In this document: positions 49,022 through 56,711 of the stretch, piece after piece
Position numbering within the stretch: position 1 is the first letter of the stretch
How the letters are laid out: the number at the start of each line of letters is the position of its first letter
NCBI RefSeq assembly: GCF_004342265.1
Contig: NZ_SMCS01000002.1
Span: forward strand, 806,001-870,000
Source: Luteibacter rhizovicinus
GTDB taxonomy: Bacteria; Pseudomonadota; Gammaproteobacteria; Xanthomonadales; Rhodanobacteraceae
DNA length: 64,000 nt
Reading direction: 5' to 3'
The notes under the pieces: generated by a model
Database searches by the model: none
The model's input: only the letters and a program-made list of their open reading frames with translations
What the model was told of the DNA's origin: nothing
Translations under genes and position numbers: made by a program

Positions 49022-50458
49022 TCACAAGGTGCCGCTTCTGTTGCCTGGATATTGCAGCCTGATCGATTCGGCCAGGTCGCCGGCATCGCCGCTGCGGCCA
49101 TGCACGCCGACGATATGATCGACCGCGAGCTTCTGTTGTGCGATCAATCCCGCCAGTTCTTTGCCGCCCTCGAAGGCAGGAGGAATAGGACCCACTTCAG
49201 GCAGATAGAAAAGATCGCCCTGGAAAAGAGTTCGGGCCTGCGGTGCATAGCCCACCAACATGGTGGATGCGTGTGTACTGGTGAGCGGGTAAACCACGAC
49301 TTTGGTATGGCCCAGATCCAGTTCGCGTGCACGGGTGATTTCCTGCAGGTGCAGATCGACCTTGTCACCGAACTGGCGGCGGAGCGCTATCCCCGCCCGA
49401 GCACCGGCAAGCACCTGTACGCCGTCACCGACATAGACCGGCAATCCCGCCACATGATCACCATGCACATGCGACACGACGACATAGGCGATTGGTTTGC
49501 CGGGCGCGGCTCGCTGGATCAGCGCCTTGACCTGTCTTGCCTCTTCGACGCCGACCGGAGCATCGAACACGGCAATGGATCGCTCGCCGACGACGAAGCC
49601 GGTGTGGTACCCCGATGGTGTGCCGTCCACTCGCCAGGCGCCGTGGCCAAGATCGGTGGCGCGCAATGCGCCCCGGGACTGCTTTTCCACATAGCCGTCG
49701 GGCAACTGAAAAGCAGCAGGCGGGATCGTGGTCAACGGTCGGGCTGAAACGGCCGTCCAGTCCGCAATACGCTGTCCATTACGGAAGCGCTGCACGTGAG
49801 ACGGCTGGCTCAGCTTCTCTTGAACCCGATAGTCGGCATAGGTGTAGCGGTCCTTGTCCACTTCCGCGGCAACGACTTGTGCGCGCACAGGTTCGATCGT
49901 GAGTTTGACGGCGCGTTTGGCGTCGTCGTCATATGTCACTGTCACGCCGTCCGCGCCGCTGTTGGCCACCGTTTCGTGAGCCATGGCGTCGTTGAGTAAC
50001 AGGGCGGGCGACAGCAGCAACAGATCCGCGCCATCGCTCCTGGCCTGATCCGCCGGGTCGCGGAGAATCTCAATGCCTTCGCGCCAGTGCATCGGATCCA
50101 CGGTGGCTTCGCCATCGCGCGAGCCAATGGTGAGAAAACGAAATTCGATGTTGCCGGGGTAGTGCGTGTCGGTCTTTAGTCGGTAGTGCCCGTCGTTGGC
50201 CCAAAGCACAGATTGCTGTGCACCGATCTCCGCCACCGCCGTGGCGGGATCGCGTGCTTGCTCTGGTGAATAGCGGATACCGCGCATCTGCAGTTCAACA
50301 GCGACCGTGCGGGGTGGAAGCGCCAGCTGGGCCGTCGCGCGCTTCAGAATCGATTGCGCGGAGAGCGTCTCCGAGGCATGGGCCAGTTCCGGCATATACG
50401 CGCCGATGAGACAACTCGTTAACGCAAACGCCATAACGCGCATGGGTGATTTCTCCAT
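49022..50458 (-). CDS. Exported MBL-fold metallo-hydrolase
   Basis: A 478-residue protein with a signal peptide (VMAFALTSCLIGAYMPELAHA). The N-terminal ~250 residues form an unassigned, beta-rich domain (LLLLSPALLLNDAMAHETVA). The C-terminal metallo-beta-lactamase domain has VVVSHVHGDHVAGLP (HxHxDH), a later TSTHASTML with a His ligand, QGDLFYLPEVG and VGVHGRSGD. Hydrolases of this layout are often found with YceI proteins. The YceI gene is 55 bases upstream on the same strand; the CadC-like regulator is divergent. Start at 50458 or 50443. Confidence 0.88.
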   Translation of the reverse strand: MEKSPMRVMAFALTSCLIGAYMPELAHASETLSAQSILKRATAQLALPPRTVAVELQMRGIRYSPEQARDPATAVAEIGAQQSVLWANDGHYRLKTDTHYPGNIEFRFLTIGSRDGEATVDPMHWREGIEILRDPADQARSDGADLLLLSPALLLNDAMAHETVANSGADGVTVTYDDDAKRAVKLTIEPVRAQVVAAEVDKDRYTYADYRVQEKLSQPSHVQRFRNGQRIADWTAVSARPLTTIPPAAFQLPDGYVEKQSRGALRATDLGHGAWRVDGTPSGYHTGFVVGERSIAVFDAPVGVEEARQVKALIQRAAPGKPIAYVVVSHVHGDHVAGLPVYVGDGVQVLAGARAGIALRRQFGDKVDLHLQEITRARELDLGHTKVVVYPLTSTHASTMLVGYAPQARTLFQGDLFYLPEVGPIPPAFEGGKELAGLIAQQKLAVDHIVGVHGRSGDAGDLAESIRLQYPGNRSGTL

Positions 50459-50513
50459 AAAAGGGTGTCACGGATTCCGATCGCTGCACGCGCGGAAGCG
50501 ACAACGACCGTGG

Positions 50514-51155
50514 CTATTTCTTCCCCGGCGTCCTGGCATCCGCAGCCGCTTCTTCGGCTTCCGCTTTCAGATACGCCGCATAACCCTTTGCTTCGTTGGC
50601 CTGGCAGGTAATGTGGATCGTCACCTCGTCGCTGACCTGAGGGACGAACTTGCCCAGGCCGAAGTCCGAGCGCTTCAGCGTCGTCGTCGCTTCAAAACCC
50701 ACCGCGGGCAAGTTGAGCCTCGGATTCGTTCCAACCTTGTTGATGGTGACGTCGAGCGTCACTGGCCTGGTCACGCCACGCACGCTGAAGTTGCCCGTGA
50801 CCTTGAGTCGATCCGGCATCGAGGTTTTCTCTACCCTGGTGCTTTCGAAGGTCGCGGTCGGGTACCTGGCCAGGTCGAAGAAAGCGGTCGAACGAAGATT
50901 TTCGTCCAGATCGGGCACGCCGCTGCTCACGTTGGCCATCTGGATCGTGGCTTTCACGAACGACCTGGCTGGATCGGCCGGATCGAATTCCAGCGTGCCC
51001 TCGACCCGGCTGAACTGCGCGGTCGGATACGAGAAGCCCAGATGGCCCCAGCGAATGGTCCCCTCCGCATGGTTGGACTCCAGCGTATAGGTCGTGGCGC
51101 AGAGCGAGAAGGATGCGAGGGCGAACACGGCGGCGAAAGCAGAACGGCGGATCAT
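50514..51155 (-). CDS. YceI family periplasmic lipid-binding protein
   Basis: A 213-residue protein with a signal peptide (FAAVFALASFSLCA). The YceI lipocalin-like barrel is seen from YTLESNHAEGTIRWGHLGFS, through ATFESTRVEK and VTGNFSVRGVTRPVTLDV, to FEATTTLKRSDFGLGKFVP. A lysine/alanine-rich tail follows. The fold binds isoprenoid-type lipids in the periplasm. It lies upstream of the MBL-hydrolase gene and divergent from the CadC-like regulator, which likely controls both. Confidence 0.92.
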   Translation of the reverse strand: MIRRSAFAAVFALASFSLCATTYTLESNHAEGTIRWGHLGFSYPTAQFSRVEGTLEFDPADPARSFVKATIQMANVSSGVPDLDENLRSTAFFDLARYPTATFESTRVEKTSMPDRLKVTGNFSVRGVTRPVTLDVTINKVGTNPRLNLPAVGFEATTTLKRSDFGLGKFVPQVSDEVTIHITCQANEAKGYAAYLKAEAEEAAADARTPGKK

Positions 51156-51348
51156 GCGGCGAACTCCTGTGATGGATAGAGACGTGCCGAAGCACTGTGC
51201 TCATGTGCCCACGGGAAGTCCTGAAATCGCTCTGAATCGGCCTGAAGGCTTCTGAATCGCTCATCGCGGATCGTGGTTGTTGTCGTCCAGGAACGTTGAT
51301 GCGAAGATCGGCGAGCCATACGTTTATGGCGATAACTTATTGAGTTAT

Positions 51349-52293
51349 ATGCCGTCTGAAAGGGAGCGCCCAGCCAAGGCAACGCTGCGCATCGGCGATT
51401 GGACCGTCCATCCGATGGCCGACAAGATGTCGCGCGGCGAAGAAACCATTCGGCTGGAAACCCGCACCATGCGGCTCCTGCTATGCCTGGCCGACAGGGC
51501 CGGCGAAGTGGTCAGCATCGACGACTTGCTGAGCGAGGTCTGGGCTGGCGTTATCGTCACGCCCGACTCGGTCTATCAGGCGGTGACGTCGCTGCGACGC
51601 CTTCTGGGAGACGATTCCAGGAAACCGACCTATATCGCGACGGTACCGCGACGCGGATATCGCCTGATCGCGCCCGTCGACGCGCAAGCGGATGAATCCG
51701 TTTCGCACGCCGACGCACCGGCCGTCCTCGTCGGAACATCCATGCCGCCGCGTGATGGCATATCGGGAATGGGCGCACGCCCTCTTATGCGTATCGCACT
51801 GATCGCCGGAGCCGTTCTGCTTCTGGGCGCCCTTGCTACTTCGTATCTGTTCCTCCGCGACCGCTCCTCCGCCCAGGCCGTTGCCTCGACCGAGGTGGCG
51901 CGGAGTTCAAAGTCGATTGCCGTACTGCCCTTTCTCGATCTGACCGATGCCATGAACGAAGAGCCCTTTGCCGATGGCATGACGGAGGAGCTGATCGACA
52001 AGCTGAGCAAATATCCAGGCCTGCACGTATCGGCGCCGACTTCTTCGTTCTATTACAAGGACAAGCAGGTGCCGGTGGCCGACATCGCCAGATCGCTCGG
52101 CGTGATCTATGTGCTCGATGGAAGCGTGCGTAAATCCGGCAGCACCATGCGCGTCTCGGCGCGACTGGTTCGTGCCGGCGACGGTTTCGTGGTTTGGTCT
52201 GAAACCTATGATCGCCCCTTGGGCGATAAGCTGAAGGTGCAGGACGAGATTGCCAATGAAGCCGCCAAAGCGCTGAAGCCGTCCATCGAATGA
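51349..52293 (+). CDS. CadC-like membrane regulator with a FlgO/TolB-N-type periplasmic domain
   Basis: A 314-residue protein. Residues about 12-100 are an OmpR/CadC winged helix (TRTMRLLLCLADRAGEVVS, then LLSEVWAGVIVTPDSVYQAV and RRGYRLIAPV). A single TM helix lies about 145-165 (IALIAGAVLLLGALATSYLF). The periplasmic part (about 185-314) has SIAVLPFLDLTD, DGMTEELIDKLSKYPGLHV, LGVIYVLDGSVRKSG and LVRAGDGFVVWSETYDRP, the FlgO-like domain common in CadC-like regulators. It is divergent from YceI/MBL and may sense an envelope signal. No ribosome site precedes 51349, so the start is tentative. Confidence 0.88.
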   Translation: MPSERERPAKATLRIGDWTVHPMADKMSRGEETIRLETRTMRLLLCLADRAGEVVSIDDLLSEVWAGVIVTPDSVYQAVTSLRRLLGDDSRKPTYIATVPRRGYRLIAPVDAQADESVSHADAPAVLVGTSMPPRDGISGMGARPLMRIALIAGAVLLLGALATSYLFLRDRSSAQAVASTEVARSSKSIAVLPFLDLTDAMNEEPFADGMTEELIDKLSKYPGLHVSAPTSSFYYKDKQVPVADIARSLGVIYVLDGSVRKSGSTMRVSARLVRAGDGFVVWSETYDRPLGDKLKVQDEIANEAAKALKPSIE

Positions 52294-52385
52294 CGATCCC
52301 CGGCATACGGCAATGTTCCCTACCCTGAAGCAATGACTTTGCCTGCTTGAAAGGCACCGTAGTCATTCGAATCCGCACCCGGCAC

Positions 52386-52419
52386 TCAGGGATCGCGATT
52401 GAAAGCGCTCCTATAAAAG
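52386..52419. repeat. Possible single REP half-site
   Basis: The sequence TCAGGGATCGCGATTGAAAG, then CGCTCCTATAAAAG, resembles the right arm of the REP element at 55848 (ATCGCGCTCAAGAGCGCTCC, TAC). No partner arm is seen nearby. I read it as a decayed or single REP unit between the CadC-like and LysR genes. Confidence 0.4.
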
Positions 52420-52442
52420 AATCGTCCGCGTTGTCGACCGTT

Positions 52443-53324
52443 TTATCGGTTACGCATTCTGGCGGCCGCGCAAAAATGTGCCGCTACGGGTGAAAGGGCT
52501 TGTCGTGGGTACGCCAGAAGCAACTCGGCACGCTCCGGGATGTCCGGCAGCGCCTTGAAGACAACGCCGCCCGGCAGCACGGCCCTGGCCGAATCGGGTG
52601 CGATCGTAATACCCAGGCCCGCTTTGACCAGACTGATGACGGATGGCCAGGAACTCGCCTCATGAACGATATGAGGTGAGAAGCCAGCTTCGATACACAG
52701 GCTCGTGATGGTGTCGTGCAGACTGGGCGCCACGTGCCGCGGAAACAGAATGAAGGGCTCAGCCGCCAGCGCGGTAAGCGTTACGCGCTTTTTCTTCGCT
52801 AGTGCATGCCCCGCTGGCACCGCCAGCACAAAGCGCTCCCGCGACAACAATTCGACATCGACACCAACGTGTTGAAACGGCGCGCGAACGATCGCGATGT
52901 CCAGGTCGCCATTGACGAGTGCCGCACCGATGTCGAGTGCATCGCGATCGTCCAGCCGCAGTACGACATGAGGATGTCTGGCGCGAAAACGTTGGACGAT
53001 TCCCGGAAGTACGCCGAATGCGGATGACGCACCGAATCCGACGCGCAGCAGACCGGCCTCCCCTTCGGCCACGCGCTGCACGAAGGCTACAACTTCGGCT
53101 CGCTTGGCGAGCAACGCCCGTGCCTGTTCCAACAGATGCGTGCCGGCTGGCGTCAGCGTGACGCGACGACTCGAGCGCACCAGCAGCTGCGTTCCCAGCT
53201 CCATTTCCAGTTTGCGGATCTGCTGACTGAAAGGCGGCTGAGCCATGCGGACGCGCTCCGCCGCCCGGCTGAAGTGCAGCTCCTCGGCTACCGCAACGAA
53301 TAACTGCAATTGGCGGAACTCCAC
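52443..53324 (-). CDS. LysR family regulator
   Basis: A 293-residue regulator starting with GTG (EFRQLQLFVAVAEELHFSRA). The winged HTH (about 1-60) continues ERVRMAQPPFSQQIRKLEME, then LGTQLLVRSSRRVTLTPAG. The effector domain (about 90-290) has LLRVGFGASSAFGVLPGIVQ and a typical two-lobe pattern. GGGAG lies 8 bases before the GTG at 53324, and a perfect palindrome lies just upstream. It is divergent from the S9 peptidase gene at 53507, its likely target. Extension to 53450 is not needed. Confidence 0.93.
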   Translation of the reverse strand: MEFRQLQLFVAVAEELHFSRAAERVRMAQPPFSQQIRKLEMELGTQLLVRSSRRVTLTPAGTHLLEQARALLAKRAEVVAFVQRVAEGEAGLLRVGFGASSAFGVLPGIVQRFRARHPHVVLRLDDRDALDIGAALVNGDLDIAIVRAPFQHVGVDVELLSRERFVLAVPAGHALAKKKRVTLTALAAEPFILFPRHVAPSLHDTITSLCIEAGFSPHIVHEASSWPSVISLVKAGLGITIAPDSARAVLPGGVVFKALPDIPERAELLLAYPRQALSPVAAHFCAAARMRNR

Positions 53325-53338
53325 GATCCATACTCCCT

Positions 53339-53356
53339 GAGTATCGATAGATACTC
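53339..53356. promoter_or_regulatory. LysR-type palindromic operator
   Basis: GAGTATC-GATA-GATACTC is a perfect 7-base dyad; it contains T-N-A spacing of the LysR type (TATCGATAGATA). It lies 15-32 bases upstream of the LysR start codon and about 150 bases before the divergent S9 peptidase start, fitting autoregulation and control of the divergent gene. Confidence 0.68.
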
Positions 53357-53506
53357 GAGGATATATTGGTACTACATGATGGGTCCACCTAGAATGATTC
53401 GCATATCGGGCGAATCGGGGCTGAGTGTCGGTGACGTGTGCGATGCCCACGCCGGTCGACGTGCACCGGTGCGTCGACCGTCACACTTATGCCGTCGGGA
53501 TTCCTT

Positions 53507-55837
53507 ATGAAGCCTCTACTTTTCGCCAGTTTGTGGATGGCCCTTCTTGGCGCGGTGTCGCCGCCTGCACTCGCCGACACCGGTCCGGTCTCAAGCGCTT
53601 CCGCCATCGGCAATAGCGCCGACAAAGACAAAGCACTGCAGGCACGCCTCGACTTCGCCGAGCAGCACTATCGCTACCCCGAGCGGATCAAGGACACGCT
53701 GATCAATCCCCAGTGGCTTCGCGACAGCGACCGCTTCGTGTACTGGTCGGCAACAGGGTCGCATCCCGATACCTGGGTGATGGTGGATGCGCGCACCGGT
53801 GCGGACGAACCGTTGATCGATGTTGCCGATCTGCACGCGCAGTTGAATCGCATCGCCGGAAAGCAGATAGCGGCGCCGAGCAATCCCCTCTATGCAATAT
53901 CACCCGACCAGCAACAGATCGTCTTCCGGCATCTGAATCGCACTTATGCGCTGACTCTCTCCAACCGACGCATCATGGCGCTCGCGCCGACCGATCCGCT
54001 TGCCCTGGCGCTGTCGCCCGATAGCGTCGCCTCCTCCGACCGGAAGGCCTTCGCGATACAACGAGAGACAGGATTCGCTGTAGTGAACGCCAATGGCCAT
54101 GCGCTTGTCGAGCGCACCGGCCAGGAAAACCATGAATGGCAGATTCCCCCAAAAGCCTGGTCGCCGGATAGCCGGGTGTTGATGGCCTGGCGCAACGACA
54201 GTCGCGCCGTGCACAAAATACCGATCGTCGACTACTCCAGCGCCATCGAGAAGGTAGCGATGGTGCCGTACGCCAAATCAGGAACACCTCTTGTTCGTCA
54301 GGAGCTCTATGCCGTCGATCCGGCAACCGGGCGAGTCGCACGAATGTCGATGCCCGATGGTGAAACCTACAACTGGTTAGCCGGATGGCGTCCAGATGGT
54401 AGCGAAGCCTTGCTGCTCCAACTATCGCGTGACGGCAAACGGCTGGATCTGTCGGCGGTCGATCCTCGTAGTGGCAAGACTCGCCTTGTACTGCACGAAG
54501 AACGACCGCAAAGTTTTGTGGGCGCGCTCGACTTCGCCACGGAAGGCTGGGCGATGCAGGTGACCCCGCTGGATGACAATCGGCACTTCCTGTGGATATC
54601 GGAACGTGACGGCTGGCGCCACGTTTATTTATACGACTACAGCGGCAAGCTCATACGTCAGGTCACCCACGGAGACTTTCCGGTGCATCGGGTGATGGGG
54701 CTGACACCGGACAAGCAGGCCGTTCTGGTGGTTGCTTCCGCCGACAAGAGCGCTCCCTATGATCGCCTGCTGTATCGGGCGGCCCTGGATGGAAGCGCCA
54801 TGGAACGGTTGACGCCGGATCCAGGCATCCATCGCATTATTCCATCGCCATCGATGCGCTATTACATCGATGGCCATGCCACGCGTACGCAGCCGCGGGT
54901 ATGGGATGTGAACGCCGTCGACGACAAGACGTCATTTCGCTATGCGAAGGCGGATGCCAGTGCTTTGGCGAAAATCCACTATGCGCCGCCCGAAGGCATC
55001 ACCGTACTTGCCGCCGACGGCGTGACACCGTTGTATGGCGTGCTGTACAAACCGTGGAACTTCGATCCGCGCAAACGCTATCCGGTCATCGATTGCATCT
55101 ATGCCGGTCCGTTCATCGCGGTAGTGCCCTGGTCTTACGCGGGATCGGGCGAAGCCAGCCCTAATGCCGCCGCCGCACTGGCTCAGCTGGGTTACATCAC
55201 ATTGGTGCTCGATGCGCGCGGTACACCGGGGCGCGGCAAAGCCTTTCAGGACGTGAATTACGGCCGGGTGGGTCAGACGGAAATTCCCGACCACGTCGCC
55301 GCGTTACGGCAAGCGGCGGCAAGCCGGCCTTATATGGATATGGACAAGGTCGGTATTTATGGTGCTTCCTGGGGTGGTTATTTCGTCCTGCGCGGCATGC
55401 TCACCGCACCGGATTTTTTCAAAGCCGGTTACGCGGCAGCACCCGGCGCGCCGGACGAAGATGCGTTGGTCAACGAACCCAATCTCGGGCTCCCGGGAGT
55501 CAATCCGGAAGCTTATAAAGCCGGCTCCAACGAACTGATCGCCGACCGCCTTCGTGGCGCGCTTCGCATCATGCACGGCACCAGCGATATCGACGCACCG
55601 CTATCGACCACGATGCGCATGGCCGATGCCCTTATCCGTGCGGACAAACGATTCGAGTTGCTGATCATGCCGGGCCAGCCGCACAACGCTGTCGGCCCCG
55701 CACGCCGGTATGCCAACGATGACGCGAGGATGTTCTTCCTCAGAACGCTACCGCCGCCTGAAGCTGGGCCCGATATATCTTCTTCGAGCGACGCGGTGAC
55801 AGTTCTTGAACGCGATGGCGGGATGCTAACCCGATAG
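53507..55837 (+). CDS. Exported S9 family peptidase (DPP4/prolyl oligopeptidase-like)
   Basis: A 776-residue periplasmic serine peptidase with a signal peptide (LLFASLWMALLGAVSPPALA). An N-terminal beta-propeller (about 60-490) shows repeated strands such as YAISPDQQQIVFRHLNRTYA and GLTPDKQAVLVVASADKSAP. The C-terminal alpha/beta hydrolase carries the nucleophile elbow YGASWGGY (S621), the acid near HGTSDIDAPLS and His of PGQPHNAVG (about 726). DPP4-like enzymes remove dipeptides after Pro or Ala. The start at 53507 is preferred over two upstream Met codons. LysR is divergent; a REP hairpin follows the gene. Confidence 0.95.
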   Translation: MKPLLFASLWMALLGAVSPPALADTGPVSSASAIGNSADKDKALQARLDFAEQHYRYPERIKDTLINPQWLRDSDRFVYWSATGSHPDTWVMVDARTGADEPLIDVADLHAQLNRIAGKQIAAPSNPLYAISPDQQQIVFRHLNRTYALTLSNRRIMALAPTDPLALALSPDSVASSDRKAFAIQRETGFAVVNANGHALVERTGQENHEWQIPPKAWSPDSRVLMAWRNDSRAVHKIPIVDYSSAIEKVAMVPYAKSGTPLVRQELYAVDPATGRVARMSMPDGETYNWLAGWRPDGSEALLLQLSRDGKRLDLSAVDPRSGKTRLVLHEERPQSFVGALDFATEGWAMQVTPLDDNRHFLWISERDGWRHVYLYDYSGKLIRQVTHGDFPVHRVMGLTPDKQAVLVVASADKSAPYDRLLYRAALDGSAMERLTPDPGIHRIIPSPSMRYYIDGHATRTQPRVWDVNAVDDKTSFRYAKADASALAKIHYAPPEGITVLAADGVTPLYGVLYKPWNFDPRKRYPVIDCIYAGPFIAVVPWSYAGSGEASPNAAAALAQLGYITLVLDARGTPGRGKAFQDVNYGRVGQTEIPDHVAALRQAAASRPYMDMDKVGIYGASWGGYFVLRGMLTAPDFFKAGYAAAPGAPDEDALVNEPNLGLPGVNPEAYKAGSNELIADRLRGALRIMHGTSDIDAPLSTTMRMADALIRADKRFELLIMPGQPHNAVGPARRYANDDARMFFLRTLPPPEAGPDISSSSDAVTVLERDGGMLTR

Positions 55838-55847
55838 CGATCCCCTT

Positions 55848-55984
55848 GTAGGAGCGCTCTTGAGCGCGATAGCCGACGGAGCGGAGACGCCATGCGTTGC
55901 AACGCCAGCCCGTAGATCGGAGCTAGCGAATGTGAGCATCCGTTTCTACGCTCCGTCGGCTATCGCGCTCAAGAGCGCTCCTAC
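55848..55984. repeat. REP-type element, copy 3, perfect 35-base arms
   Basis: Arms 55848-55882 and 55950-55984 are exact reverse complements for 35 bases, beginning GTAGGAGCGCTCTTGAGCGC. The interior is the reverse complement of the interior of copy 1 (shared GGATGCTCAC, GATCTACGGGCT and CGCATGGC), so the element lies in the opposite orientation. It begins 11 bases after the S9 peptidase stop codon. Arms differ from copy 1 on both sides together, keeping the pairing. Confidence 0.9.
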
Positions 55985-56111
55985 GGGGAATCCGGATGCC
56001 AGGACTGTGACGGCAAGCAAGCCTTTCACCGATGCCCTCACCCTCAAACAACGCGTGCTACCGACGATTCAGCAGTCGACGCCCGGGGGATTGCATCTCT
56101 CTGGCTTTCAA

Positions 56112-56126
56112 GTATACGCTGTATAC
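56112..56126. promoter_or_regulatory. Operator at the TetR start codon
   Basis: GTATAC-GCT-GTATAC is a perfect dyad ending immediately before the ATG of the TetR gene. No ribosome site is present, so transcription may start at or near the ATG (leaderless mRNA) and the regulator would block it directly. Confidence 0.6.
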
Positions 56127-56711
56127 ATGACTCGCTTAACCACCGCCGAGAAGATCCTTCGGGTTGCGCACAGGCTATTCGACCGCAAGGGCGCGGAAGC
56201 CGTGACCATGCGCCGCGTAGCCGACGCGGTAGGCATCACGCCGATGGCGATCTATCGTCATTTTCCTACCCGCGAAGCGCTACTGAAGAGACTCTCCGAC
56301 GATAGCTTCAATGCGGTCGCACACGAGTGGGAAGCGCGCCGCGCACATAGCCCCGATGTGCTCACGCGGCTGACGGCGCTGGTGGAGCCTTATCTCGATT
56401 ACGCGCTGGCGCATCCGCACCTTTTCGACCACGCTTTTTCTGTGCGTCGCGACGATGCGCGGCGCTATCCCGAGGATTTTCGTGCGGGCCTTTCACCTAC
56501 CTTCAATGTCGCGCTCGACGCGGTCATCGAAGGCATGGCTCAGGGCGTGCTGAAACAAGACGACCCGTACGACGTCACGATGGCTATATGGGCGCAGCAG
56601 CATGGCCTGATCGCCCTCTATCGCGCCGAGCGCTTCAGTTTCGACGAGGCGCAGTTCCGCGCCTTCTATGCACAATCGCTGAGGAGGCTGATCGATGGCA
56701 TCAAAGCATGA
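56127..56711 (+). CDS. TetR family regulator, overlaps an Lnt-like gene
   Basis: A 194-residue regulator: MTRLTTAEKILRVAHRLFDR, then GAEAVTMRRVADAVGITPMAI and YRHFPTREALLKRL form the HTH (about 5-55). The C-terminal domain (LVEPYLDYALAHPHLFDHAF) is of the WHG/TetR_C_33 kind. The gene starts directly at a palindrome, without a ribosome site. Its last 17 bases overlap the Lnt-like gene, so the two are a unit. The N-terminal extension to 55860 would run through the REP element and is rejected. Confidence 0.9.
   Translation: MTRLTTAEKILRVAHRLFDRKGAEAVTMRRVADAVGITPMAIYRHFPTREALLKRLSDDSFNAVAHEWEARRAHSPDVLTRLTALVEPYLDYALAHPHLFDHAFSVRRDDARRYPEDFRAGLSPTFNVALDAVIEGMAQGVLKQDDPYDVTMAIWAQQHGLIALYRAERFSFDEAQFRAFYAQSLRRLIDGIKA

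Noticed and set aside
55860-56126. 89-residue N-terminal extension of the TetR gene
   Set aside because: It reads through the REP element; the HTH starts at the ATG right after the operator.
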